Origin: Phocaeicola salanitronis DSM 18170
GTDB taxonomy: Bacteria > Bacteroidota > Bacteroidia > Bacteroidales > Bacteroidaceae
Assembly (NCBI RefSeq): GCF_000190575.1
Contig: NC_015164.1
Span: 806,001 to 870,000 of the forward strand
DNA length: 64,000 nucleotides
Direction of reading: 5' to 3'
In this document: in pieces, positions 32,864 through 42,462 of the stretch
Layout: each line of letters opens with the position of its first letter
How positions within the stretch are numbered: the first letter of the stretch is position 1
The notes under the pieces: model-generated
Seen by the model: only the letters and a program-made list of their open reading frames with translations
What the model was told of the DNA's origin: nothing
Databases searched by the model: none
Translations under genes and position numbers: made by a program

Positions 32864-34462
32864 GTGGCAGAAACTAAGTACATTTTCGTAACAGGTGGTG
32901 TTGCCTCTTCCTTGGGTAAAGGCATTATCTCATCATCTATCGGTAAGTTGCTGCAAGCCAGAGGCTACAGCGTAACCATCCAAAAGTTTGACCCCTACAT
33001 CAACATCGACCCCGGAACTTTGAACCCTTACGAGCACGGAGAGTGTTACGTAACCGTAGACGGACACGAAGCCGACCTCGACCTGGGACACTACGAACGC
33101 TTCTTGGGCATACAAACGACCAAAGCGAACAACATCACGACAGGACGTATCTATAAGAGCGTAATCGACAAGGAACGCCGTGGAGACTATTTAGGCAAGA
33201 CCATCCAGATTGTGCCGCACATCACCGATGAAATCAAGCGCAACATCAAGCTGCTGGGAAATAAGTACAAATTCGATTTCGTCATTACCGAAATCGGCGG
33301 AACGGTGGGCGATATCGAGTCGCTTCCTTATCTGGAAAGCATCCGCCAGCTGAAATGGGAATTGGGACGGAACGCCTTATGCGTACACCTGACCTACGTG
33401 CCTTATCTGGCAGCAGCAGGCGAGCTGAAGACCAAACCTACCCAACATTCCGTAAAAGAACTGCAGTCGGTAGGTATCCAGCCCGACATCCTGGTATTGC
33501 GTGCGGAACACGAATTAAGCACTAATTTAAAGAAAAAAGTAGCTCTGTTCTGCAACGTAGACGAAAACGCGGTCGTACAGTCTATCGACATGCCAACCAT
33601 TTACGAAGTGCCTCTCCGTATGCAAGAGCAAGGACTGGATGCAACCATCCTGAAGAAGATGGGCTTGCCCATCGGCGAAACTCCGACCTTGGGTCCGTGG
33701 AGAGATTTTCTGGAACGCCGCCACAAAGCCACCGAAAAAGTACACATTGGCTTGGTAGGCAAATACGACCTGCAAGACGCTTACAAGTCTATTTTGGAAG
33801 CCTTGTCGCAGGCTGCCACTTACAACGACCGCAAGGCGGACATCCATTTCATCAATAGCGAAAAGCTGAACGAAAGCAACGTGGAAGAGACGCTGAAAGA
33901 TATGGACGGCATCGTCATCTGCCCGGGATTCGGCCAACGCGGCATCGAAGGGAAATTCGTAGCCATCAAATATTGCCGCACGCACGATGTACCGACATTC
34001 GGCATCTGCCTGGGCATGCAGTGCATGGCAATTGAATTCGCACGCAACGTATTGGGTTATGCCGATGCCAACAGCCGCGAAATGGACGAAAAGACTCCAC
34101 ACAACGTCATCGACATCATGGAAGAACAGAAGTCCATCACCAATATGGGCGGAACAATGCGCTTGGGTGCCTACGAATGTGTGCTCGACCCGAACTCGAA
34201 GGTTTATCAGGCGTACGGAACCGAACATATCCAGGAACGCCACCGCCACCGCTACGAGTTCAACAATGACTACAAAGCTGAATTCGAAAAGGCAGGCATG
34301 AAATGCGTGGGTATCAATCCCGAATCGGACTTGGTGGAAATCGTCGAGATTCCGACCTTGCGCTGGTTCATCGGCACGCAATTCCACCCGGAATACAGCA
34401 GTACCGTACTGAAACCGCATCCGTTGTTCCTGTCGTTCGTTAAGGCGGCAATCAGCAAGTAA
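32864..34462 (+). CDS. pyrG: CTP synthase
   Basis: 532 residues from a GTG at 32864 (valAETKYIFVTGGVASSLG); an ATG at 32831 would add 11 residues not expected for the family and leave almost no leader. The synthetase domain, about 1-270, has the P-loop GGVASSLGKG and the KFDPYINIDPGTLNPYEHGE block. The class I glutaminase domain, about 295-530, has GICLGMQCMAIEF with nucleophile Cys382 and the FHPEY histidine-glutamate end. It makes CTP from UTP, ATP and glutamine. yidC follows after 148 bp. Confidence 0.96.
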   Translation: MAETKYIFVTGGVASSLGKGIISSSIGKLLQARGYSVTIQKFDPYINIDPGTLNPYEHGECYVTVDGHEADLDLGHYERFLGIQTTKANNITTGRIYKSVIDKERRGDYLGKTIQIVPHITDEIKRNIKLLGNKYKFDFVITEIGGTVGDIESLPYLESIRQLKWELGRNALCVHLTYVPYLAAAGELKTKPTQHSVKELQSVGIQPDILVLRAEHELSTNLKKKVALFCNVDENAVVQSIDMPTIYEVPLRMQEQGLDATILKKMGLPIGETPTLGPWRDFLERRHKATEKVHIGLVGKYDLQDAYKSILEALSQAATYNDRKADIHFINSEKLNESNVEETLKDMDGIVICPGFGQRGIEGKFVAIKYCRTHDVPTFGICLGMQCMAIEFARNVLGYADANSREMDEKTPHNVIDIMEEQKSITNMGGTMRLGAYECVLDPNSKVYQAYGTEHIQERHRHRYEFNNDYKAEFEKAGMKCVGINPESDLVEIVEIPTLRWFIGTQFHPEYSSTVLKPHPLFLSFVKAAISK

Positions 34463-34468
34463 TTTTTC

Positions 34469-34580
34469 CCACCACAGATTACACAGATTAAATTAATAAT
34501 TAATAAATGCATGACGGTATATCTTTCCGCTTCCGTTCTATTAACTATGAATTTGATAAAATCTGTGTAATCTGTGGTGG
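34469..34580. repeat. Perfect 21-bp inverted repeat in the pyrG-yidC spacer
   Basis: Arms 34469-34489 (ccaccacagattacacagat plus t) and 34560-34580 are exact complements around 70 bp, including attaataattaataaatg. Same style as families E and F. It begins 6 bp after the pyrG stop. Confidence 0.8.
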
Positions 34581-34610
34581 ATCCTTATAAACTTAAAACT
34601 TTAAAAGCAA

Positions 34611-36476
34611 ATGGATAAAAACACGTTAGTGGGATTTGTCTTGATTGGAGCAGTCATCGTAGGCTTCAGCATCTACAGCCGCCCCAGTCAAGAAGAAATG
34701 GAACGTGCGCAGCACTATCAAGATTCTATCGAGACCGTCGTCCGGCAACAGGAACAAATGCAGAAGGCACAGGAAGCTGAAGCCGTGCAGACACTCCGGT
34801 TGGACTCTACCTCGCAATTCTTCGCGCATACACAAGGTTCCGAAGAGTTTACCGTATTGGAGAACAACGTGGTGCAGCTCACTTTCTCGAACAAAGGCGG
34901 ACGGGTGAGCAAGGCAATGCTGAAAGAATACAACGACCAGCAGAAACAACCGCTGGTATTATTTGACGGCGAGGACGCTTCACTCAACTTCGGATTCGAA
35001 GGGAAAACCGAAAACATCATGAGCAGCGGACTTTACTTCCAACCGGTCAATGTAACCGACACAACCGTAACAATGCGCCTGAACGCGCAAAACGGAGGGC
35101 ATTTAGATTTCATCTACCGCCTGCTTCCCGACTCGTATATGCTCGACTTCACGATACAGGCAAGCGGACTGCAGAACTTTTTCTCTCCTTCGGTCAAGAC
35201 AATGACCATCGACTGGAACCAACGTGCCCGTCAGATGGAAAAAGGATATAACTTCGAGCAACGTTACACCTCGCTGACCTACAAGCCTGCCGGAGAAAGT
35301 TTCGACTACCTGAGCGAGACAAAGGACGAAAAAGAAACCATTCCCGAAGCCCTTGACTGGGTGGCGTTCAAAAACCAATACTTCTCGTGCGTATTCATGG
35401 CAGAGAAGAACTTCGAAAACGCTACCCTCGATTCGAAAATGGAACAAAAGGAAAGCGGTTACATGAAACGCTATCATGCCGACATGCAAACGGCATTCGA
35501 CCCTACGGGCGCACAACCCAGCCATTTCCAGTTCTATTTCGGACCGAACCACTTCAAGACCCTGCTCGCCAGCAACAAACTGAGTTTCGATAACAAAGAC
35601 CAGGAGCTGGAAGACCTCGTCTATTTGGGATGGCCTATCATCCGGCTCATCAACCGCTGGTTCACCATCAACCTCTTCGACTGGCTTTCGGGCATGGGGC
35701 TGAGCATGGGTATCGTTATCCTGCTGATGACTATCATCGTAAAGATTCTGGTGTTGCCCACTACTTGGAAATCATTCATCTCTTCGGCAAAGATGCGTGC
35801 ACTGAAACCTTATGTAGACAAAATCAACGAGAAATATCCCAAGCAGGAAGACGCGCTCAAGAAACAACAGGAAACCATGTCGCTCTACAGCCAATACGGC
35901 GTAAGCCCGATGGGAGGCTGTCTTCCAATGCTGATTCAGACTCCCGTCTTCATGGCGCTGTTCTTCTTTGTGCCGAATGCCATCGAGCTTCGCCAACAAA
36001 GTTTCCTTTGGGCTGACGATCTCTCGGCATACGATGACCTCATCCACTGGAGCACCAGCATCCCGTTATTGGGCAACCACCTCAGCCTGTTCTGCCTGCT
36101 CTTCAGTGCCACAACGGTCATCAACCAGATTGTAATGATGAAGCAACAAGACACGGGAGCCAACCCACAAATGGCAGCCATGAAATGGATGATGTACATC
36201 ATGCCCGTCATGTTCTTCTTCATCTTCAACGAATATGCTTCAGGACTGAGCTACTACTACTTCATTTCCGGCTTGCTCGGCATCCTTACCCTTTGGGTAA
36301 TGCGCCGCATGACCGATGAAAAGAAGCTGCTGGCACAGCTGGATGCCAACAAGAAAGCCCCGTCCTCACGTAAGCCTACGGGTCTGATGGCGAAACTCGA
36401 AGCCCTACAGAAAGAACAGGAACGCCTTCAAAAGGAACGCGAAGAACGGATGAACAAAATGAACAAAAAGCATTGA
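34611..36476 (+). CDS. yidC: Membrane protein insertase YidC
   Basis: 621 residues, full length for a gram-negative YidC. An N-terminal helix (about 5-22, LVGFVLIGAVIVGFSIYSRP), a periplasmic beta-sandwich domain about 70-345, then the conserved insertase core from about 360 with helices near 370-390, 435-455, 485-505 and 525-550; SAKMRALKPYVDKINEKYPK is the cytoplasmic loop and MGGCLPMLIQTPVFMALFFF the core motif. A charged C-terminal tail (QKEQERLQKEREERMNKMNK) may contact ribosomes. It inserts and folds inner-membrane proteins, alone or with SecYEG. Confidence 0.97.
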   Translation: MDKNTLVGFVLIGAVIVGFSIYSRPSQEEMERAQHYQDSIETVVRQQEQMQKAQEAEAVQTLRLDSTSQFFAHTQGSEEFTVLENNVVQLTFSNKGGRVSKAMLKEYNDQQKQPLVLFDGEDASLNFGFEGKTENIMSSGLYFQPVNVTDTTVTMRLNAQNGGHLDFIYRLLPDSYMLDFTIQASGLQNFFSPSVKTMTIDWNQRARQMEKGYNFEQRYTSLTYKPAGESFDYLSETKDEKETIPEALDWVAFKNQYFSCVFMAEKNFENATLDSKMEQKESGYMKRYHADMQTAFDPTGAQPSHFQFYFGPNHFKTLLASNKLSFDNKDQELEDLVYLGWPIIRLINRWFTINLFDWLSGMGLSMGIVILLMTIIVKILVLPTTWKSFISSAKMRALKPYVDKINEKYPKQEDALKKQQETMSLYSQYGVSPMGGCLPMLIQTPVFMALFFFVPNAIELRQQSFLWADDLSAYDDLIHWSTSIPLLGNHLSLFCLLFSATTVINQIVMMKQQDTGANPQMAAMKWMMYIMPVMFFFIFNEYASGLSYYYFISGLLGILTLWVMRRMTDEKKLLAQLDANKKAPSSRKPTGLMAKLEALQKEQERLQKEREERMNKMNKKH

Positions 36477-36498
36477 TACTACCCTTTGCAATAAAAGC

Positions 36499-36530
36499 CT
36501 CCGGTTTCCATAGGAATCGGAGGTTTTTTA
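36499..36530 (+). terminator. Terminator after yidC
   Basis: 9-bp stem 36499-36507 / 36515-36523 (cctccggtt / aatcggagg, one G-T) followed by seven bases of mostly T, 22 bp after the stop. Confidence 0.85.
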
Positions 36531-36867
36531 TTGAACGTATCTTAAAGAAAAACCATTGCAGAATCATAGTCCGACGCTTGCAAAGCATCGCATTATTAAG
36601 GCAGGCATATTAAAAAAGGATATTGAAGCGAGACATCAACTTAACAAGCGTCACTGTCGTATATTATGAAACGTCAAAGCTTTATAACTTACTGAACACC
36701 AAGTCTTAGCAAATCATGTTTTTCTAAATTAGCCGAACAGATGATACTTCCTGAAAAAAATAATTCCCTGTTCTGTAAAAGTGAAAGCTTTAGAAATTTC
36801 ATCATACACAAATTTGTGAATCTCCCCAAGTATTCTTATCTTTGTAAACAGACTGGTGAGTTTGTAA

Positions 36868-36991
36868 TTCTTATGTTTTTTAGAAATCGTGTGATGATTT
36901 GGGATGACTCAAAAAATCGCCCAAAGTACACACAAAAAACAGATATATCAAGGCGAGAAAAACTTTTTGGAGAAATCCAAAAACAGTTTCC
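36868..36991. mobile_element. Decayed relative of the 63327 element
   Basis: Matches the reverse complement of the 63327-63524 element over both outer thirds: atcgtgtgatgatttgggat, aaatcgcccaaagtacacac and gaaaaactttttggagaaat. The central part with the cagatagcccgctatc core is missing. The rest of the spacer 36531-36867 has no credible gene; a fragment near 36620-36705 reads like broken coding sequence in one frame but is not identifiable. Confidence 0.65.
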
Positions 36992-37022
36992 CATATTACA
37001 ATATAAAAGAAAGGAGTAATAT

Positions 37023-37349
37023 ATGATGCCCAAGAAAAATGAAACAGGGATGCCCGACCACCTGAAGGAAAGCATCGAAAACCTTTCCGGTTACTCAATG
37101 GACGACGTGCGTGTGCATTACAATTCCGACAAGCCCGCTACCGTACAGGCATTGGCATACACGCAAGGCACGGACATCCACGTGGCACCGGGTCAGGAAC
37201 GGCACCTGCCGCACGAGGCATGGCATGTGGCACAGCAGATGTCGGGACGTGTGGAGCCGACCACCGAAATGGGCGGAATGCCCGTGAACGACAATGAAGA
37301 CCTGGAACGCGAGGCAGACGTGATGGGAGCAAGGGCGGACAGCCTTTGA
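37023..37349 (+). CDS. Short DUF4157 (eCIS-core type) protein
   Basis: 108 residues, essentially a stand-alone DUF4157 domain: LKESIENLSGYSMDDVRVHY, QALAYTQGTDIHVAPGQE, then LPHEAWHVAQQMSGRV with the zincin-like HExxH motif (H-E-A-W-H), ending LEREADVMGARA. DUF4157 is usually the N-terminal module of large proteins tied to extracellular contractile injection systems or polymorphic toxins; here nothing follows it in frame. It may be a remnant of a longer effector or a genuine short form. No injection-system genes are in the window. Decayed coding-like sequence and two repeat insertions lie just downstream. Confidence 0.75.
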   Translation: MMPKKNETGMPDHLKESIENLSGYSMDDVRVHYNSDKPATVQALAYTQGTDIHVAPGQERHLPHEAWHVAQQMSGRVEPTTEMGGMPVNDNEDLEREADVMGARADSL

Positions 37350-37363
37350 TTGCCAGAAATTAG

Positions 37364-37540
37364 CAACCGAGGAAGGCAAAGATACGTGAGTATGGCGAAT
37401 GGTTCAACCAAGCGCTTCCCGGCTCCATCCAGTTCTATTTCCGAAAAGGATGCAAGGTTGACAGCACCGAGAGAACGTACGTCTTCCTGCCGACAATTGG
37501 ATTCGATCCTTTTTGCTCAAACGTTTTCTTTATGCGTAAG
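37364..37540 (+). pseudogene. Coding-like remnant downstream of the DUF4157 gene
   Basis: Frame without a start codon reading EYGEWFNQALPGSIQFYFRK, then CKVDSTERTYVFLPTIGFDP and a stop at 37538-37540. Composition looks protein-like, but I do not recognise a family. Further in-frame-looking pieces follow at 37611-37697 (NQSLPIGHIMPDGKVAAKAR) and 37858-37925 (TNESGTAKQTIIPGKTKTVK), separated exactly by the family A element and cut by the D element. This suggests one or more genes broken by repeat insertion. Confidence 0.4.
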
Positions 37541-37694
37541 TAAAAAGGTCTGTTATTTCATTTTTTCGGATAATAACCGGGCTTTTCATACAATTATGGA
37601 CCTGTAAAAATTAATACGCCTAGAAACCAATCCCTGCCAATAGGGCATATCATGCCGGACGGAAAAGTGGCGGCAAAGGCACGGTATTCCCATG

Positions 37695-37852
37695 TATAGT
37701 CAATCAGAAATGAATTGCGAAAAATCATTTGTCATGCTGAACGAAGTGAAGCATCTCGGATGCGCCCACGTAAATGTCTACGAGATCCTTCACGTTCGTT
37801 CAGGATAACAATACATCAAGAATTTTTCGCAAACCAATTTTGTTCTACTATA
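37695..37852. repeat. Family A element, copy 4
   Basis: 158 bp, tatagtcaatcagaaatgaa to ttctactata, almost identical to copy 3. Its first bases supply a stop codon to the coding-like frame before it. Confidence 0.85.
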
Positions 37853-37916
37853 AAAACAAATGAAAGCGGCACGGCAAAGCAGACAATTATACCGGGAAAG
37901 ACGAAAACGGTAAAGC

Positions 37917-38095
37917 TAAGAGCCTGTTTAAATTTTCCCATAAAGTAATATTCTATCAGGTCCTTTTGCGTTTGTTTCCGGTCTGTTTTCCCGATTTTAT
38001 TTGTCAGATAGCCCGCTATCCTCTTCATAAAATCAGAAAAACATCCTCGAAAACAATTCGAAAAATTAACCTGAGCAAAATTTAAACAGACTCTA
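37917..38095. mobile_element. MITE-like element, family D, copy 3
   Basis: 179 bp, taagagcctgtttaaatttt to aaatttaaacagactcta; the right arm has two differences from perfect. It lies 65 bp after the family A copy. Together they occupy most of 37350-38184. Confidence 0.8.
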
Positions 38096-38184
38096 AAAGC
38101 AGGAGATTTTTATTTCTAAGCTTCAACCTTAACTTTAGCAATTCTATTTTGAGCCTCCTCTTTTTTATAAAAATCGGACAAGCC

Positions 38185-39756
38185 TTAGAACTCGCTGGTG
38201 AAATGGAACTTGATGTGCTTGAAGTCATTCTGAGCCATCTGAAGCACATATCCGCTGTCGGCAAGGAAGACATCACGCCCTTCGCGGTCTTTTGCCATAT
38301 ACTGGAACTTCCGTTTCTTGAATGCTTCCAGTTCGTCCATATCATCGCTTTCTATCCAGCAAGCCTTGTACAGGCTGACCGGCTCCCAACGGCACTTTGC
38401 GTTGTATTCGTTCTCCAAACGATACTGGATTACCTCGAACTGCAACTGCCCTACCGTACCTATCAGCTTACGTCCGTTAAACTGATTGATGAACAATTGC
38501 GCCACGCCTTCGTCCATCAATTGGTCAATACCCTTATTTAATTGCTTGGTCCTCATCGGGTCGGCATTTTCGATGTACTTAAACATTTCCGGCGAGAAAC
38601 TGGGCAATCCCTTGAAATGAAGCACTTCGCCTTCGGTCAACGTATCGCCGATTTTAAACGTCCCGTTATCCGGCAAACCGATAATATCGCCTGCCCAAGC
38701 CTCGTCTACCGTAGTCTTGCGCTGCGCCATGAATTGTGTCGGCGAAGAAAAACGCATGGTTTTATTATGACGGACATGCAGGTACGGCGTATTGCGAGTG
38801 AATTTACCGGAGCATACTTTACAGAAAGCCACACACGAACGATGGTTCGGGTCAATGTTTGCCGTAATCTTAAAGACAAAGCCTGTAAACTTGGGTTCAT
38901 CAGGCTGTACCAGCCGCTCTTCCGCCTGTACCGGACGTGGGCTGGGCGCTATTTCCACAAAGCAATCCAACAGCTCCTGCACGCCGAAGTTATTCAACGC
39001 AGAGCCGAAGAACACCGGAGCCAAGTCCCCTTTCAGGTATTCATTGACATCAAATTCGGGATATACGCCTTCTATCAGTTCCAAATCGTTGCGCAGTTTT
39101 TCAGCCAAAGGAGCGCCAATGTGGTTATCAAGCTCTTCGGTATGGATATCCACTTCCACCTTCTCCGTCACCACTTGCTTGGAAGGCTGGAACAGGTTCA
39201 GCTTCTTCTCATAAATGTTATACACACCCTTGAAACGCGGTCCGCTTTCGATAGGCCAGGTCAAGGGACGCACATTGATAACGAGTTCTTCTTCCAACTC
39301 GTCCAGCAGGTCGAACGGGTCCTTAGCCTCACGGTCCATTTTGTTGACGAAAATAATCACCGGCGTGTTGCGCATACGGCACACTTCCATCAGCTTGCGT
39401 GTCTGCGTTTCCACACCTTTCGCCCCGTCCACCACGATGATTACGCTATCCACCGCCGTAAGCGTACGGTATGTATCCTCCGCAAAGTCCTGGTGACCGG
39501 GAGTATCCAGAATGTTCACCTTATAGTCATGATAATCAAACTCCATCACCGATGTAGTGACCGAAATACCACGCTGCTTCTCAATATCCATCCAGTCGGA
39601 GGTAGCGGTTTTCTTAATCTTATTCGACTTTACAGCACCTGCCACCTGAATCTGCCCTCCGAAAAGCAACAGTTTTTCCGTCAACGAAGTCTTACCGGCA
39701 TCCGGATGTGCAATAATCGCAAATGTTCTTCTTCTTTCTATTTCCTGATTTGCCAT
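38185..39756 (-). CDS. prfC: Peptide chain release factor 3
   Basis: 523 residues. GTPase domain with P-loop AHPDAGKTS (16-24), switch region [28 protein letters not shown] and NKMD motifs; then an EF-Tu-like domain 2 ([20 protein letters not shown]) and the RF3 C-terminal domain ([20 protein letters not shown]). RF3 uses GTP to recycle RF1 and RF2 from the ribosome after termination. It is the last gene of an apparent LysE-DUF4924-prfC transcript, 21 bp after DUF4924. Confidence 0.96.
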   Translation of the reverse strand: MANQEIERRRTFAIIAHPDAGKTSLTEKLLLFGGQIQVAGAVKSNKIKKTATSDWMDIEKQRGISVTTSVMEFDYHDYKVNILDTPGHQDFAEDTYRTLTAVDSVIIVVDGAKGVETQTRKLMEVCRMRNTPVIIFVNKMDREAKDPFDLLDELEEELVINVRPLTWPIESGPRFKGVYNIYEKKLNLFQPSKQVVTEKVEVDIHTEELDNHIGAPLAEKLRNDLELIEGVYPEFDVNEYLKGDLAPVFFGSALNNFGVQELLDCFVEIAPSPRPVQAEERLVQPDEPKFTGFVFKITANIDPNHRSCVAFCKVCSGKFTRNTPYLHVRHNKTMRFSSPTQFMAQRKTTVDEAWAGDIIGLPDNGTFKIGDTLTEGEVLHFKGLPSFSPEMFKYIENADPMRTKQLNKGIDQLMDEGVAQLFINQFNGRKLIGTVGQLQFEVIQYRLENEYNAKCRWEPVSLYKACWIESDDMDELEAFKKRKFQYMAKDREGRDVFLADSGYVLQMAQNDFKHIKFHFTSEF

Positions 39757-39777
39757 ATTTCTTATTTTTCTACGATA

Positions 39778-40326
39778 TCAGTCTAAATCCAATTCCCCTT
39801 TTTTCTCCTTTATATAATAACCGGCAAGCATAGCCAGCAAATCACTGATTGCTTTCACCGCCTTCTGCGTATCTTCACTCACCTCTTTCTTTTGCAGTTT
39901 CAGCATCCATACGCCATACATGGCATCGAAGCACGTCTCCAGTTCAGGCACGTCCCTGTCCGCCCCCTTTGCCCGAAGCTCTACGATAAAAGGCAGAGCC
40001 TTGTAATAAGCAGCGCTATAGTACGGGAATTTAGGCGAGCGGAGCAAACGCAGATGCAGGTCGGTCAGCCATACGATGATGTTCTTATTGATTTGCAAAT
40101 GCCCCTTCTGCATCACGCCCTCATCGTGCATCATGTTTATCAAATCGGCGTACCATTGCTCCAACTCCTTTTTCTGCCCTTCGGCCAGCGAAGGATAAGG
40201 TTCGATAATACATTTCTTTATTTTCTCGATATCGAAGCCGTTGGCACGAATCAAGTCTTCCACCTGCCACATATAAAGCAGGTATTCCGCAATATTCTGT
40301 TGTTTTAACTGTTGAGAGATATACAT
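39778..40326 (-). CDS. DUF4924 family protein
   Basis: 182 residues, cytoplasmic, mostly helical, with a run of aromatic residues in the N-terminal half (NIAEYLLYMWQVEDLIRANG). Homologues are Bacteroidetes-specific and of unknown role. The start codon lies one base after the stop of the LysE-type gene, and prfC follows after 21 bp, so it is expressed with both. Nothing in the sequence indicates an enzyme. Confidence 0.82.
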   Translation of the reverse strand: MYISQQLKQQNIAEYLLYMWQVEDLIRANGFDIEKIKKCIIEPYPSLAEGQKKELEQWYADLINMMHDEGVMQKGHLQINKNIIVWLTDLHLRLLRSPKFPYYSAAYYKALPFIVELRAKGADRDVPELETCFDAMYGVWMLKLQKKEVSEDTQKAVKAISDLLAMLAGYYIKEKKGELDLD

Positions 40327-40327
40327 A

Positions 40328-40987
40328 TCATGCTAATGATTTTCCGAGACAAGCAAACACGATGCCCACGATAGCCGCAATCATCACCGCCACGCCGATG
40401 ATGCGGTTCAGTATCCAGATGCCCCGCACATTGAAGCGGGTACGCACCTTATTGACAAAATAGGTGATGCTGAACCACCACGTGACGGCTCCCATAATAA
40501 TGGCAAGGTAACCTACCAGCTGAAAACCGATGGGGCTGCCCGGCATCACAAACGAAAAGCGGGCAAACAAACCGACGAACAGGAAGATAATCAAAGGATT
40601 GGAGAATGTGACCAAGAAAGCGGTAACAAAATTATGCAAATACGTACCCCGCTTCCCGGAAGAAGGGCGCAACGACTTCACCGGATTGCTCCGGAACGTA
40701 TAGATTCCGAAAGCAAGCAGCATAATGCTTCCCACGACCTGCAAGAAGAGTTGATGCTTCACTATCAGCTCGTCCATAAAGCTCATGCCGTATCCCGTAA
40801 GCAACGCATAGCAAATATCGCTCAGTGCCGCCCCCAGTCCTGTCACAAAGCCAAACCAGCGTCCTTTATTCAATGTGCGCTGAATACAAAGAACGCCCAC
40901 AGGCCCCAGCGGAGCGGAAACCACCACTCCCACTATAAACCCTTTTATCAATAAATCCAGTATCGTAACCTGTTCTATCCAATTCAT
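40328..40987 (-). CDS. LysE/RhtB-family transporter
   Basis: 219 residues with six hydrophobic helices. The N-terminal block GFIVGVVVSAPLGPVGVLCI followed by QRTLNKGRWFGFVTGLGAAL is the LysE signature, and the second half starts around NFVTAFLVTFSNPLIIFLFV. Members export amino acids or related small molecules from the cytoplasm; the substrate cannot be told. First gene of the unit leading to prfC. A weak -7-like box (CATCTTTG, plus 40991-40998) lies directly upstream, leaving almost no leader if used. Confidence 0.88.
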   Translation of the reverse strand: MNWIEQVTILDLLIKGFIVGVVVSAPLGPVGVLCIQRTLNKGRWFGFVTGLGAALSDICYALLTGYGMSFMDELIVKHQLFLQVVGSIMLLAFGIYTFRSNPVKSLRPSSGKRGTYLHNFVTAFLVTFSNPLIIFLFVGLFARFSFVMPGSPIGFQLVGYLAIIMGAVTWWFSITYFVNKVRTRFNVRGIWILNRIIGVAVMIAAIVGIVFACLGKSLA

Positions 40988-41176
40988 AGTGCAAAGATGC
41001 TACTTTTTTGCGAGATTACCTACTTTTTCGGCCTCTATTATCAAGAGAAAAGCCGAATTGGGATTCATTGGTTGACAATTTGCCCCTATCCTTGCTTCCC
41101 TTACGAGGAAAACATCATTCACGGCACTTCCGCAAAGACAACCAGCCTCTCAGCCCGATACATCTATATCCTCTTC

Positions 41177-41264
41177 CCAGTCCTTATAGCCAGGACTGCA
41201 GTCCCAATAGGCTATGACTGCACTCCTGACCTGTTAAAATCGCAGTCCTGGCTATAAGGACTGG
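41177..41264. repeat. Perfect 23-bp inverted repeat
   Basis: Arms 41177-41199 (ccagtccttatagccaggac plus tgc) and 41242-41264 are exact complements, loop 42 bp. The loop carries further half-copies of the motif (gcagtcccaataggctatga). It lies in the 359-bp spacer between two minus-strand genes, where no gene is seen. Confidence 0.85.
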
Positions 41265-41346
41265 AAAGAGCAGCTAATCCCGTCGGGGAAAGCAGCCTTT
41301 TGCGTTTCTCAATCATCCTGCTTCCAGATAAAAACAAGCGCTTTTC

Positions 41347-42249
41347 CTATACCATCTGAAGCCTGCGGTATTCATTGGGCGTATAGCCTACATTCTTCTT
41401 GAATACCCGGTTGAAGTGTTGCGAATACTGGAAACCTAAGTCGTATGCTATCTGGCTGATGGTCTTGTCGGTACCGGCAATCATCTCCTTAGCGGTATCA
41501 ATCAGTTTGTTCTGGATATATTCTTGGGCGGTCTTGCCCGTCTCCTTCTTAATCAAATCCCCGAAATAATTGGGTGAGAGAAAGACCCGGTCGGCAAAAT
41601 ACTTTACGGTAGGAAGCCCCTCGGTCTGAGGTTTATCTCCTTGAAAATAGGCGTCAAGCAAGGTTTCGAACTTGCTCAGCACATCCCGGTTGGCTACAGT
41701 ACGGGTATCAAACTGGCGTTCATAAAAACGCATGCAATAATCCAACAATAACTGAATATTCCTCGCTATCAGGCGTTTGCTAAGCCGGTCTATCGAATGG
41801 ACCAGCTCCAGCCTGATTTTCGCCAGGCAATCGGAGAAGATGCTTTTCTCTTCGTCGGAAAGATGAAGGGCTTCGTTCGACTTGTACGAGAAGAAAGAAT
41901 ACGATTTGATTTCCGCTCCCAGCGAAGTGCCTTTTATCAGGTCGGGATGAAACAAAAGCCCTTGTGCCATCGGCTTTACGCCCGGAGCCAGTTCCGTTTC
42001 CACTACCTGCCCGGGCGCGAAGCTGACTACGGTACCTTCCTGATAATCATACGTCTGTTTCCCATAGCGGATGTCTCCGCACCGGGTATCTTTCAGGAAA
42101 AGGGCGTAAACCTCATAATTGAAGGTAAAATGAGTGGGAAACCGGGTTGCTTCCGACAAGTCAATCACGCTCACCAACGGGTGCAACGTTTCCAGCCCGA
42201 AGAGTTGGTTATACTTGTCTATTGAATCCAATTTGATGATTTCGTCCAT
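41347..42249 (-). CDS. AraC-family transcriptional regulator
   Basis: 300 residues. N-terminal cupin-like sensing region about 1-165 (HFTFNYEVYALFLKDTRCGD; EGTVVSFAPGQVVETELAPG). C-terminal double helix-turn-helix about 200-298: TVKYFADRVFLSPNYFGDLI and QIAYDLGFQYSQHFNRVFKK, ending GYTPNEYRRLQ, which fits the AraC profile well. Regulators of this type in Bacteroidetes often sit beside oxidoreductases or transporters; here no adjacent target is clear. Divergent to purL. Confidence 0.92.
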   Translation of the reverse strand: MDEIIKLDSIDKYNQLFGLETLHPLVSVIDLSEATRFPTHFTFNYEVYALFLKDTRCGDIRYGKQTYDYQEGTVVSFAPGQVVETELAPGVKPMAQGLLFHPDLIKGTSLGAEIKSYSFFSYKSNEALHLSDEEKSIFSDCLAKIRLELVHSIDRLSKRLIARNIQLLLDYCMRFYERQFDTRTVANRDVLSKFETLLDAYFQGDKPQTEGLPTVKYFADRVFLSPNYFGDLIKKETGKTAQEYIQNKLIDTAKEMIAGTDKTISQIAYDLGFQYSQHFNRVFKKNVGYTPNEYRRLQMV

Positions 42250-42387
42250 AAGGCTAAGCGTTTTTGAAATTTAAGGCAAATGTATACAATTATTTTATAC
42301 GTAGTACGCACGAAGCCTCCTTATTTATAAAACGCTAAGCCCGGCACCTCCGCATTCAATGCCTTTAAGCGGATTTTCCCGATTTTG

Positions 42388-42418
42388 TTCGGTTATTCCA
42401 AGTAATTGTGTAACTTTG
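42388..42418 (+). promoter_or_regulatory. Promoter of purL
   Basis: TTCG at 42388-42391 and TAACTTTG at 42411-42418, spaced 19 bases; leader about 38 nt. A TTTG at 42384 gives a less usual 23-base spacing. Confidence 0.55.
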
Positions 42419-42462
42419 CACATTGATTCATCAGAAAATACATTTTTAATCCAAACAAGCGT

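Noticed and set aside
36741..37019. 92-codon open frame before the DUF4157 gene
   Set aside because: It crosses the decayed MITE-like element and has no domain; treated as chance.
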